From NCBI RefSeq assembly GCF_025420585.1, contig NZ_JAOEGB010000004.1, forward strand, positions 248,001-312,000: a stretch of 64,000 bases of DNA, read 5' to 3'. Each line of letters begins with the position of its first letter. The first letter of the stretch is position 1. The notes under the pieces are model-generated. The model searched no databases. It was not told where the DNA came from and worked only from the letters and a program-made list of their open reading frames with translations. Of the stretch, positions 43,363 through 52,200 are shown one piece after another. The translations under genes and the position numbers were made by a program. The stretch comes from Planotetraspora sp. A-T 1434 (GTDB lineage: Bacteria > Actinomycetota > Actinomycetes > Streptosporangiales > Streptosporangiaceae).

Positions 43363-44559
43363 ATGACGATGACCGCCCTCGGAGAGCCCTGTGTGCTGCT
43401 CAAGTTAGGAGAGGTCGTCCTCAAGGGCAGGAACCGCGAGGTCTTCGAGATGCGGCTGCGGGCCAACATCAAGGCCGCGCTGAAGGACTACACGGTCGAC
43501 ATCCGGCAGCGGCACGGCGTGATCGCGTTGTTCCTCCCCGAGGGGACGGGCGTCGAGGTCGCCGAGGCGGTCGCCCAGCGCGTCTCCGAGGTGCCCGGCC
43601 TGGTCCTCGTCCACCTCGCGTGGCGGATCCCCAAGGACCCGGAGGCCGTCACCAAGGCGGCCATCGAGCTCATCAAGGACACCGGCGAGGTGGCCCGCAA
43701 GGCCCGCTTCGCCGTGCGGGCCCGGCGCCGTGACAAGCGGTTCCCGCTGCGGTCCAACGAGATCGACCACCTCGTGGGCGGCGCGATCAACGACACGTAC
43801 GGCCTGCCGGTCGACCTGAAGAACCCCGAACTGACCGTGCACATCGAGGTGGACCGGGACGAGGTGTTCCTGTTCACGGGCGGCCGTCCCGGCCAGGGGG
43901 GCCTCCCGGTCGGCTCCAGCGGCCGGGCCCTCGTGCTGATGTCCGGCGGCATCGACTCCCCGGTCGCGGCCTACCGGATGATGCGCCGCGGCCTCCGGGT
44001 GGACTTCCTGCACTTCTCCGGCATCCCGTTCACCACGTCGGAGTCGATCTACAAGGCGTACGCGCTGGTCCGGAGCCTGGACAGGTTCCAGGGCAAGTCG
44101 CGGCTGTGGGTCGTGCCGTTCGGCAAGGCGCAGCAGTCGATCAAGGCGTCCGGCCAGGAGCGGCTCAACATGATCGCGCAGCGCCGGCTGATGCTGAAGA
44201 CGGCGGAGGAGGTGGCCCACCGCATCCACGCGGAGGCGCTGGTCACCGGCGACTCCCTCGGCCAGGTGTCGTCCCAGACCCTCACGAACATCACCGCGCA
44301 GGACAACGCCGTGGACCTGCCGATCCTCCGGCCGCTGATCGGCCTGGACAAGACCGAGATCATCGCCGAGGCCCGCCGCATCGGCACCCTGGAGATCTCC
44401 GAGCTTCCCGACGAGGACTGCTGTACGCTGCTCGCCCCCCGCTCGGCCGAGACGCGGGCCAAGATCGAGGACCTGAAGCAGATCGAGCGCCGCCTCGACG
44501 CCGAGGACCTCGCCGCCCAGCTCGCCGACTCCATCCAGGCCTACAAACTCGACGCCTAA
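43363..44559 (+). CDS. thiI: tRNA 4-thiouridine synthase ThiI
   Basis: A 398-residue protein that adenylates U8 of tRNA and may hand sulfur to thiazole synthesis. It contains an N-terminal ferredoxin-like region, a THUMP domain (about 65-170) and a PP-loop ATPase domain with SGGIDSP at 194-200. The Cys pair in DEDCCTLLAP includes the equivalent of E. coli Cys344. The C-terminal rhodanese domain of E. coli ThiI is absent, as in most Gram-positives. ATG 43363 has GGAGG 8 nt upstream. thiG, thiS and thiO are 17 kb away in the same window. Confidence 0.93.
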   Translation: MTMTALGEPCVLLKLGEVVLKGRNREVFEMRLRANIKAALKDYTVDIRQRHGVIALFLPEGTGVEVAEAVAQRVSEVPGLVLVHLAWRIPKDPEAVTKAAIELIKDTGEVARKARFAVRARRRDKRFPLRSNEIDHLVGGAINDTYGLPVDLKNPELTVHIEVDRDEVFLFTGGRPGQGGLPVGSSGRALVLMSGGIDSPVAAYRMMRRGLRVDFLHFSGIPFTTSESIYKAYALVRSLDRFQGKSRLWVVPFGKAQQSIKASGQERLNMIAQRRLMLKTAEEVAHRIHAEALVTGDSLGQVSSQTLTNITAQDNAVDLPILRPLIGLDKTEIIAEARRIGTLEISELPDEDCCTLLAPRSAETRAKIEDLKQIERRLDAEDLAAQLADSIQAYKLDA

Positions 44560-45408
44560 CCCTTCCAGGAGAGCACGTCGTCGAGGCCGAAGAGCAGGAT
44601 CTCGTCCGCGGAGTCCGCGGCGGCCTCCCGCAACGAGCGGGAGAAGCCGTAAAGCGAGAAGATGACCAGCGCGGCGATCGCCGCGTCGTGGTCCTTGGAC
44701 AGCAGGGCCCGGATGTGGCGGAGCCGGTCGAGGTCCTTCAGTCCGCGCGGCCGTTCGGTCGCCTTGGCCTCGCCGACGACGGTGACCCGCGTCCCGGTCG
44801 GGAAGGCGTCCGAACCGGAGGCGAGGCCCACGAGATCGACCTCGTGCGTCGTACGGGTCGCGGGATCGTACACCAGGGTCCAGCCGTGGCTGGAGACGTC
44901 GACGCCGCGGGCGCGCAGCATCGGGAACGCGCTGTAGAAGGCGGCCTCCTCGAACGCCGGGCCCAGCACCTGTGACCGGAAGCTCTGCCGTGCGGCCGCC
45001 CACGCGGCCCCCGGCTCGGTCGTCCGGCGGAGCAGATCGGACATCCGCGGCCGCACCACCGCGTGGTGGAAACTGATCACGGGATCGGCGAGCCGCAGGC
45101 CTCGGGAACCCAGGCGTCGAGTTCGTCCATGGTCTGCGGCGCGGGCAGGCCGGCGAGGGTGAGGCGGCGATCACGTCGCGGAAGCGGGCCTGCGCGTCCG
45201 CGCGGCTCTCCTCCTCCGCCGCCTCGAAGTACAGGCCGTCGTTCAGCACCGAGAAGCGGTCGAGGAGGTAGGACTTCCCGGTGCGCCGCCGGCCGGTGAC
45301 GGCCGCGATGGCCGCGCCCGGTTCGCCGGTGACGCGCTCGCGTGGAAATCGCGAAAGGATCTCCCAGTCCTCGTCGCGGTCCACGATCTCGTCCGGCTTG
45401 CGCGGCAT
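44556..45408 (-). pseudogene. Decayed AAA-type ATPase of the DUF234 group
   Basis: The parts of one gene lie in different frames. The N-terminal part starts at ATG 45408 (MPRKPDEIVDRDEDWE) and contains a P-loop TGRRRTGKSYLLDR. The frame then shifts near 45170 (to LAGLPAPQTMDELDAW) and shifts again near 45095 into RLADPVISFHHAVVRPRM, the start of the C-terminal DUF234-like nuclease-fold domain that runs to 44556 with EVDLVGLA and VVGEAKAT. The central ATPase part, about 200 residues in normal relatives, is missing. A deletion plus frameshifts explains this. The C-terminal piece might still be translated alone from 45080. It converges with thiI, whose stop it overlaps. Confidence 0.78.
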
Positions 45409-45514
45409 GGCACCAGCGTATGGTTCGGGTCTCCCGCCACACCTGGGATTGCTCCCATCGGTTCGGTACGGCCGGGCGCTTGTGGCGTGAGCCGTACCGG
45501 ATGCGGGGACTGCG

Positions 45515-45678
45515 TGATCAGGCATGAGGTCGTCGCTGGTGGCGAGCCCTAGCGGGGAAGGTGTGCATGATCACGACTCGCGGAGTCGCTGGTGGCGGGG
45601 CCCCGCGGGAACCCGTGCATGATCACGGCGAGGTGGGGTGCAGGCCGCGGCGGATGCCCGGGAACCTGTGCATGATCA
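45515..45678. repeat. Array C of the TGATCATGC family
   Basis: Reverse cores lie at 45565-45573, 45617-45625 and 45670-45678, spaced 52 and 53 bp, each preceded by GGGAA. A degenerate forward core (TGATCAGGC) starts at 45515. In the sense of the leftward DAHP synthase gene the first element begins 10 nt after its stop codon. Confidence 0.88.
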
Positions 45679-45688
45679 CGGCGGGGGG

Positions 45689-46729
45689 TCAGGCCAGGGT
45701 CGGGGCGGCGGGCTTGGCCAGGGTGCGGGAGACCAGCGGGGGGAATTCCCGCATGATCGTGGCCAGCTCGGACAGGTCGCCGTCGACCAGGGCCTGAGGG
45801 CCGTCGCAGAGGGCCTGCTCGGGATGCGGATGGACATCGATGATCACACCGTCGGCGCCCACGGCGACCGCGGCCCGGGTCAGCGGGAGGACGAGGTCAC
45901 GCCGCCCGCCCGAGTGGGACGGGTCCACGATGACCGGCAGGTGGGACAGCCGCTGAGCGACGGGCACCGCCGAGATGTCCAGAGTGTTGCGGGTGGCCGT
46001 CTCGTACGTCCGGATGCCGCGCTCGCACAGCACGATGTCCAGGTTGCCCCGCTGGGCGATGTACTCGGCGGCCATCAGCCACTCCTCGATCGTCGCCGTC
46101 ATGCCGCGCTTGAGCATGACCGGCTTGCCCGCCGCCCCGACGGCCTGGAGCAGCGCGAAGTTCTGCGCGTTGCGGGTGCCGACCTGCAGCATGTCGGCGT
46201 AGGACGCGACGAGCGCCACGTCGTGGGCGTCGACGACCTCGGTGACGATCGGCAGCCCGGTCTGCTCGCGGACGTCCGCGAGGATGCGCAGCCCGGCCTC
46301 GCCCAGCCCCTGGAAGGCGTACGGCGAGGTGCGCGGCTTGTACGCCCCGCCGCGCAGGAGGGTGGCGCCGGCCGCCTTGGCCATCTCGGCCGCTTCGAGG
46401 GTCTGCCGCGGGGTCTCCACGGCGCAGGGCCCGGCGATGAGCGTGACGGTGTCCGGGCCGATCGGCACGCCGCGCACCGTGACCGTGGACCGCTCCGGAT
46501 GGTTCTCCCTGCTGACGAGCTTGTACGGCATGGAGACCCGTACGACGTCGGCGACGCCCGGCATCGCGCCCAGGTTGAGCGCCGTGAACTGCTCGACGTC
46601 CCCGATCAGCCCGATGATCGTACGGCTCACGCCGCGGCTGGCGAAGGCTTCCCCGCCGGCGGCGCCGACGAGCTCGACGATCAACTCGATGTCGTCCTGC
46701 GTGGCCTCGGGCCCCATGACGATGACCAT
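45689..46729 (-). CDS. aroF: 3-deoxy-7-phosphoheptulonate (DAHP) synthase
   Basis: A 346-residue enzyme of the AroA I-beta type that joins phosphoenolpyruvate and erythrose 4-phosphate, the first step of aromatic amino acid synthesis. An N-terminal ferredoxin-like regulatory domain (about 1-70) precedes a KDO8P-type barrel with [36 protein letters not shown] and the metal-site residues in [10 protein letters not shown] and [15 protein letters not shown]. The regulatory domain is the type that allows feedback control by Phe/Tyr. The start is preceded by AGGGAG and, upstream, by an aromatic leader peptide and terminator. The family is clear. Confidence 0.94.
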   Translation of the reverse strand: MVIVMGPEATQDDIELIVELVGAAGGEAFASRGVSRTIIGLIGDVEQFTALNLGAMPGVADVVRVSMPYKLVSRENHPERSTVTVRGVPIGPDTVTLIAGPCAVETPRQTLEAAEMAKAAGATLLRGGAYKPRTSPYAFQGLGEAGLRILADVREQTGLPIVTEVVDAHDVALVASYADMLQVGTRNAQNFALLQAVGAAGKPVMLKRGMTATIEEWLMAAEYIAQRGNLDIVLCERGIRTYETATRNTLDISAVPVAQRLSHLPVIVDPSHSGGRRDLVLPLTRAAVAVGADGVIIDVHPHPEQALCDGPQALVDGDLSELATIMREFPPLVSRTLAKPAAPTLA

Positions 46730-46751
46730 GTGATGCTCCCTTACAAACGCA

Positions 46752-46785
46752 GAAGGCCCCGGATCCTCGTGGACCCGGGGCCTTC
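46752..46785 (-). terminator. Attenuator hairpin in the DAHP synthase leader
   Basis: On the minus strand a 15-bp stem with one G-U wobble (46771-46785 with 46752-46766) and an ACGA loop is followed by UGCGUUUGU. It lies between the leader-peptide stop (46800) and the aroF start (46729). Its 5' arm carries CGGGUCC, which can pair with GGACCCG in the leader-peptide coding region (46838-46832), giving a possible antiterminator. Confidence 0.82.
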
Positions 46786-46799
46786 GTTCGCCTTGGCTG

Positions 46800-46871
46800 T
46801 CAGCGCAGCGCTTGAGGGCGAGCGGTCCTCACGGGTCCGTCGCCATACCAAAACGCGAAAGCGGTGCGCAT
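46800..46871 (-). CDS. Aromatic leader peptide of the DAHP synthase gene (23 residues)
   Basis: A 23-codon ORF starts at ATG 46871 and stops 14 nt before the attenuator hairpin. Residues 5-9 are Phe-Ala-Phe-Trp-Tyr, so all three aromatic amino acids are encoded in five codons. A gene for the first enzyme of aromatic synthesis follows. This is the arrangement expected of ribosome-mediated attenuation: stalling at these codons when aromatic aminoacyl-tRNA is short would favour expression of aroF. A TATATT box on the minus strand ends just 7 nt before the ATG, so the leader may be translated from a leaderless transcript. There is no Shine-Dalgarno site. Confidence 0.82.
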   Translation of the reverse strand: MRTAFAFWYGDGPVRTARPQALR

Positions 46872-46956
46872 GGCTCGAAATATAGCGCATCGCTCGGACC
46901 GCTGGATCCGTGACACGAGGGGTCCGGTGCCGGGTGATCTTCTCGCTGGTGGCAGT

Positions 46957-47577
46957 ATGGCGTGCGTGCCGGAGAACCCTGAGGAGGAGAACCGCCTGCC
47001 CCCGGGGCAGTACATCCCCCGCGGACGGCCGGTCATCCACTACGGCAGGGTGCCGGCGTTCCGCCCCCAGACGTGGCGGTTCCAGGTGTTCGGCGCGACG
47101 GCCTCGGGCGAGTCACACGACTTCACCTGGGAGGACTTCTCCCGGCTGCCCCGCACGACGGTGGTGGCCGACTTCCACTGCGTCACCAAGTTCTCCATCA
47201 TGGGCAACGAGTGGGGCGGCCATCCGGCGACGGCGCTGCTCGAAAGGGTTCCTCCCGCGCCCGGCGTGCGGCACGTCATGGTCTGGGCCGAGTACGGCTA
47301 CAGCGCCAACCTCCGGCTGAACGACTTCGCGAGCGACACCACGCTGTTCGCCACCGAGCTCAACGAGAAGCCGCTCTCGCCCGAGCGGGGCTACCCCGTG
47401 CGCATCGTCGTGCCGCACCTCTACGCCTGGAAGAGCGTCAAGTGGGTGCGCGGCATCGAATACCTGACGGAGGACCGGCGGGGTTTCTGGGAGGAGCGCG
47501 GCTACCACAACGTCGCGGACCCCTGGAAGGAGCAGCGCTACTCATATCAGGAGGACCCGGGCGACGGCCCGCCGTGA
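46957..47577 (+). CDS. Sulfite-oxidase-like molybdopterin protein
   Basis: A 206-residue single-domain member of the oxidoreductase molybdopterin-binding family. The molybdenum-ligand Cys75 lies in VADFHCVTKFS, the Cys of the YedY/sulfite oxidase fold. HVMVWAEYGYSANL and PVRIVVPHLYAWKSVKWVRGIEYL are the family blocks near the cofactor. It lacks the heme and dimerisation domains of true sulfite oxidases. There is no signal peptide, so it is cytoplasmic. The physiological substrate is unknown. It is divergent from the aroF leader. Confidence 0.85.
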   Translation: MACVPENPEEENRLPPGQYIPRGRPVIHYGRVPAFRPQTWRFQVFGATASGESHDFTWEDFSRLPRTTVVADFHCVTKFSIMGNEWGGHPATALLERVPPAPGVRHVMVWAEYGYSANLRLNDFASDTTLFATELNEKPLSPERGYPVRIVVPHLYAWKSVKWVRGIEYLTEDRRGFWEERGYHNVADPWKEQRYSYQEDPGDGPP

Positions 47578-47604
47578 GGCCTCCGAGGGGCTACGGTTTC
47601 CGGC

Positions 47605-48747
<1,143 letters not shown>

Positions 48748-48835
48748 GCCCGTTTTGGGCGCTCCGTAGTCGCAATATCACGCATTGTGGACGCGCGGCT
48801 TGCGAACGGGGGGAGCGGCGGGGCACGGTGTGGCC

Positions 48836-49609
48836 ATGCTGCGCGTTCTTGCGGTCGACGACGAGGTCCCCGCGCTGTCCGAGCTGGCCTATCTCCTCCG
48901 GCAGGACGCCCGGGTGGAACACGTGGCCACGGCGTCGGACGGCGGGGCGGCGCTCCAGGACATGGTCCAGATGATCGTGGCGGGCGAGCGCCTCGACGGG
49001 GTGTTCCTCGACATCCGGATGCCGGGACTGGACGGACTGGATCTCGCCCGGCTGATCGGAGGCTTCCCCACGCCGCCCCGGCTCGTCTTCGTCAGTGCCC
49101 ACGACTGCGCCGTCCAGGCCTTCGAGCTGGAGGCCGTCGACTACCTCCTCAAGCCCGTACGCCCCGAACGGCTCGCGGAGGCCGTACGGAGGCTCTGGGC
49201 GGCCGTGGCGCCCCCTTCGGGGGAGGAGGCCACGGATGTCATCCCGGTCGAGCTCGGCGGCCGCACGCGCTTTCTGGCGCAGCAGGACGTGCGGTACGCC
49301 GAGGCCCACGGCGACTACGTCCGCCTGCACACGGCCGACCAGGCATACCTCGTGCGGATGTCCCTTGCGGCGCTGGAACGCCGCTGGGGAGGCTCCGGGT
49401 TCATCAGGGCCCATCGCAGCACGCTCGTGAACGCGCGGCACGTCAGTGAACTGCGTTTCGACGCGGGGAGGGTGGTGCTCCAGGTGGGGTCGGAGACTCT
49501 TCCGGTGAGCCGGCGGCACACGAGGCAGGTGCGGGAGCAACTCGTCCGCCAGTTCCGCACGGCGCCCCACTCCGGCGAACCCCTCCCCATTGGTGGTGAT
49601 CATGCATAG
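48836..49609 (+). CDS. LytTR-family response regulator with a repeat-derived C-terminus
   Basis: A 257-residue regulator. The receiver domain has phosphoacceptor Asp59 in VFLDIRMPGLDG and Lys in YLLKPVRP. The LytTR DNA-binding domain covers about 150-245 (IRAHRSTLVNARHVSELRF and PVSRRHTRQV). ATG 48836 is chosen as the start of LRVLAVDDE. An in-frame GTG at 48827 is possible. Its last codons (GGDHA then TAG) are written by the first element of repeat array D. It pairs with the LytS-type kinase 88 bp upstream. Confidence 0.9.
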   Translation: MLRVLAVDDEVPALSELAYLLRQDARVEHVATASDGGAALQDMVQMIVAGERLDGVFLDIRMPGLDGLDLARLIGGFPTPPRLVFVSAHDCAVQAFELEAVDYLLKPVRPERLAEAVRRLWAAVAPPSGEEATDVIPVELGGRTRFLAQQDVRYAEAHGDYVRLHTADQAYLVRMSLAALERRWGGSGFIRAHRSTLVNARHVSELRFDAGRVVLQVGSETLPVSRRHTRQVREQLVRQFRTAPHSGEPLPIGGDHA

Positions 49610-49869
49610 ATTCCCACGACACCGATCGTGATCATGCACGGCTTCCCGCGTGGCCGTTGTCAACTGGCACGACATCGATCGTGATCATGCGTGGCTTCCC
49701 GTGGAATGGCGCTGAGCCGCCCTGGCCGTACTCGTGATCATTTAATCGGCAGATGCATGATCGGGTATGGCGAATGTGCGGGTGGGCACGTGCGACGGGG
49801 ACTTTGTGCATGATCACGCGCAGTGGACGGGCAGCTGGCGACGGGGGCGCGGGAACCTGTGCATGATCA
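49597..49869. repeat. Array D of the TGATCATGC family: four forward, three reverse copies
   Basis: Forward cores start at 49597, 49629, 49682 and 49735. Reverse cores lie at 49755-49763, 49808-49816 and 49861-49869. Spacings are 32, 53, 53 and, in the reverse half, 53 and 53. A degenerate reverse core is at 49992-50000. The first copy supplies the last residues of the LytTR regulator. The last forward copy (TGATCATTTAA) has lost its tail. Confidence 0.92.
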
Positions 49870-50015
49870 CGAGGAGGTTGGGGGGCTCGCACCCCCTACG
49901 ACCGCTCGTCGTCCGGGAGGCTCCGCTCATCGCGGTACGGCGGGCCGCATGGCGCGAACTAGGGACCGCTCATCCGAAGGTCCATCCGCCCGCATGATTA
50001 CCCCTCGTAGTGTTT

Positions 50016-50077
50016 CCCGCGTCGCAAGACACGCGGGGTAGCCAGCGAGGTGAGCAGGTTCTCACCTTGGGGCTACC
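50016..50077. terminator. Nested and overlapping hairpins
   Basis: CCCGCGT at 50016-50022 pairs with 50031-50037. GGTAGCC at 50037-50043 pairs with 50071-50077, enclosing a second stem AGGTGAG/CTCACCT (50048-50054 with 50061-50067). The two outer structures share base 50037. The region lies between convergent genes and may be a terminator or an unrecognised structured RNA. Confidence 0.5.
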
Positions 50078-50133
50078 GGGCGGGGCCCTACCGGGGGGGA
50101 AGGGCCCGGCCCCGCGTGACGGGGGGCGTCAAT

Positions 50134-50172
50134 GCGGGCGATCCGGCCATACGGGGGCGCCGGATCGCCCGC
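50134..50172. terminator. 13-bp perfect hairpin terminator
   Basis: Arms 50134-50146 (GCGGGCGATCCGG) and 50160-50172 pair without mismatch around 13 nt. It is placed to end the leftward endonuclease IV transcript or the rightward regulator transcript. Confidence 0.75.
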
Positions 50173-50243
50173 GGACCCCCGAGCCGGGCACACCGGCCGG
50201 CGTCAGGACGGCGGGCGGACGGCGTGCGGGCGCGTGAAACCTC

Positions 50244-50295
50244 GGCCAGTGTGAAGACGGCCAGTGTGAAGACGGCCAGTGTGAAGACGGCCAGT
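50244..50295 (-). repeat. 15-bp tandem repeat after the nfo stop codon
   Basis: Three identical units of GGCCAGTGTGAAGAC (50244-50288) and a 7-bp partial unit lie 17 bp beyond the endonuclease IV stop. The repeat is in the 3' untranslated region of the leftward gene. Confidence 0.92.
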
Positions 50296-50312
50296 GGACG
50301 GCGCGGCGGATC

Positions 50313-51152
50313 TCAGTCGCCGCGGAGCTTCTTGAGCAGCTCGATGTCCTCGCGGTGCTTTTCGGCCTTGCCGGGGGTCTCGATGCAGATCGGGACCCCG
50401 GCGGCGACGGGGTGGCGCATGAGGTCGCCGAACGCCTGCGCGCCGATGTGCCCGGCGCCGATGTTCTCGTGCCGATCCCGCTTGGAGCCGCACGTGTCCT
50501 TGGAATCGTTGGCGTGGATCAGCTTCAGCCGTCCCGGCGCCACCCCGTGCAGGGCGTCGAGCGTGAGCCGCACCCCATCGGGGGCCGCGAGGTCGTGACC
50601 GGCGGAGAACGCGTGGCAGGTGTCCAGACAGACCCCCACCTTGGGGTGGAAGTCAAGCGCGTCCAGGTAGGGGCCGAGGTCCTGCACGGTGGCGCAGAGC
50701 ATCTGGCCCTGCCCGGCCATCGGTTCGAGCAGCAGGTCCGGACCGTCGTCGGGGATCTCGTCAAGCAGCGGCAGCAGGTGCTCGCGGATCTGCCGCATGG
50801 CGTCCTCGCGTGGCTGGCTGACGGCGGAGCCCGTGTGGACGACCACGCCGAGGGCGCCGGTCTGGGCGCCGCGGCGGAGGGTGTGCCGGATGACGGCGAC
50901 CGAGTTCTCCAGCGTCGCCCGGGTCGGCGAGCCGAAGTTCACCAGATAGTTGGCGTGGACGAACACCGGCACGCCGGACTCGCCCAGCTTCGCGTCCTCG
51001 GCGGGGTTGCCCTCGCTGAGCGCCCAGCCGCGCGGGTTGGTGACGAAGACCTGGATCATCTCGGCGCCGATGTCGGCGGCGTACCGCAGGCCGCCCGTGG
51101 CCAGGCCGCCGGCGACGAACACGTGGCCGCCGATGAGGTTGGAAGCAGTCAT
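50313..51152 (-). CDS. nfo: Endonuclease IV (deoxyribonuclease IV)
   Basis: A 279-residue AP endonuclease of the Nfo family that cleaves DNA at abasic sites. The TIM barrel carries the metal ligands in the expected blocks: VPVFVHANYLVN, GVVVHTGS, DLLLEPMAGQG, VGVCLDTCHAFSAGHD, KLIHANDSKDTCGSKRDRHENIGAGHIG and a final PICIETPG. It starts at ATG 51152 after AGGTCACC. Long upstream in-frame readings pass through simple repeats and are not credible. It is flanked on both sides by 15-bp repeats. Confidence 0.93.
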   Translation of the reverse strand: MTASNLIGGHVFVAGGLATGGLRYAADIGAEMIQVFVTNPRGWALSEGNPAEDAKLGESGVPVFVHANYLVNFGSPTRATLENSVAVIRHTLRRGAQTGALGVVVHTGSAVSQPREDAMRQIREHLLPLLDEIPDDGPDLLLEPMAGQGQMLCATVQDLGPYLDALDFHPKVGVCLDTCHAFSAGHDLAAPDGVRLTLDALHGVAPGRLKLIHANDSKDTCGSKRDRHENIGAGHIGAQAFGDLMRHPVAAGVPICIETPGKAEKHREDIELLKKLRGD

Positions 51153-51175
51153 GGTGACCTCCAGCGTACTGACGC

Positions 51176-51285
51176 CCCCCGGTGTGACGGGCCCGTTGCG
51201 TGACGCCGCCCGGTGTGACGCCCCTGCGTGACGTCCCCCTGCGTGACGTCCCCCTGCGTGATGCCCCCTGGGTGTGACGCCCACT
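51176..51285. repeat. GTGACG-rich imperfect 15-bp repeats upstream of nfo
   Basis: About seven copies of a GTGACG motif spaced 10-20 bp run through this stretch. The clearest are two exact 15-bp units, GCGTGACGTCCCCCT, at 51226-51240 and 51241-51255, with a related unit next. They lie in the divergent region between nfo and the urate-degradation genes. Confidence 0.75.
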
Positions 51286-51381
51286 TTGTCACAACGTACA
51301 AACCGTCGCCCGGCGGCGGGCGGGCGGTTGGGAGTTCCCGCCGCTATCCCCGGTCGCGGAGCGGGCTGTCTACTTGCTGGC

Positions 51382-51855
51382 ATGCGAGAACTCAGCCAGG
51401 AGGAGCTCCGCTCCTGCTGCGCGTCCACCGAGTGGGTGTCGGCCGTCGCGGCGGGCCGGCCGTACCGGGACGCCGGTGAGCTGGTCGCGGCGGGACAGGC
51501 GGCGATCGCGGGCCTGAGCTGGGAGGGCGTGGAGGAGGCCCTGGCGGCGCATCCGAGGATCGGTGAGCGCCCGGCCGGGGACGGTAGGGAGGCCGCCTGG
51601 TCGCGGCGGGAACAGTCCGGCACGGCGGGCGCCGACCCGGCCATCCTCGACGCGATCGCACAGGGGAACCTCGCCTACGAGAGGCGGTTCGGGCACGTCT
51701 ACCTGATCTGCGCGACCGGTCGCCGGGCCGAGGAGATGCTCGACATCCTGCTCGCCCGGCTCGCCAACGACGAGGAGACCGAACGGAAGATCGTCAGGGA
51801 CGAGCTCTCGAAGATCGTCACGCTGAGGCTGGAGAAGCTGTGGGAGGGCCGGTGA
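51382..51855 (+). CDS. OHCU decarboxylase
   Basis: A 157-residue enzyme of urate degradation. It decarboxylates 2-oxo-4-hydroxy-4-carboxy-5-ureidoimidazoline to S-allantoin. The all-helical family blocks EWVSAVAAGRPY, the catalytic His in LAAHPRIGERP and NLAYERRFGHVYLICATGR are present. ATG 51382 is chosen because the family begins there. An upstream frame to 51274 is not convincing. Its stop overlaps the next gene's start as GTGA, so the three urate genes are one operon. Confidence 0.92.
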   Translation: MRELSQEELRSCCASTEWVSAVAAGRPYRDAGELVAAGQAAIAGLSWEGVEEALAAHPRIGERPAGDGREAAWSRREQSGTAGADPAILDAIAQGNLAYERRFGHVYLICATGRRAEEMLDILLARLANDEETERKIVRDELSKIVTLRLEKLWEGR

Positions 51856-52199
51856 GCCTCTCGACGCATGTGCTGGACACCGCCCGGGGCCGTCCCGCCA
51901 AGGACCTGTTCGTACGGCTCTCGCGCCGCGCGGCGCACGGCTTCGTGCCGGTCGCCGAGGGCCGCACCGATGAGGACGGCCGGATCCGCGAGTGGACGCC
52001 GCTGGGGCGGGAGTGGGACGCCGGCGCCGACCCGCGGCCCGGCACCTACCGCCTGGTCTTCGACACGGGGGCCTACCTGGGGGAGGACGCGTTCTTTCCC
52101 GAGGTCAGCGTCGTGTTCACCATCCGCGACGCCGGCGAGCACCACCACGTGCCGCTGCTGCTCAGCCCGTTCGCCTACTCGACCTACCGGGGAAGTTAG
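51852..52199 (+). CDS. uraH: 5-hydroxyisourate hydrolase
   Basis: A 115-residue transthyretin-like enzyme that opens 5-hydroxyisourate, the product of uricase. The family start STHVLDTARGRPA, the middle YRLVFDTGAYL and the C-terminal signature PFAYSTYRGS (normally YRGS) are intact. The His and Arg residues of the active site are within the first and last blocks. It begins at GTG 51852 overlapping the OHCU decarboxylase stop. Confidence 0.94.
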   Translation: MSLSTHVLDTARGRPAKDLFVRLSRRAAHGFVPVAEGRTDEDGRIREWTPLGREWDAGADPRPGTYRLVFDTGAYLGEDAFFPEVSVVFTIRDAGEHHHVPLLLSPFAYSTYRGS

Positions 52200-52200
52200 C

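Noticed and set aside
43405-45525. Single leftward protein of 706 residues
   Set aside because: Only its first 115 codons or so look like a real ATPase. The rest is antisense to thiI and Arg/Pro-rich.
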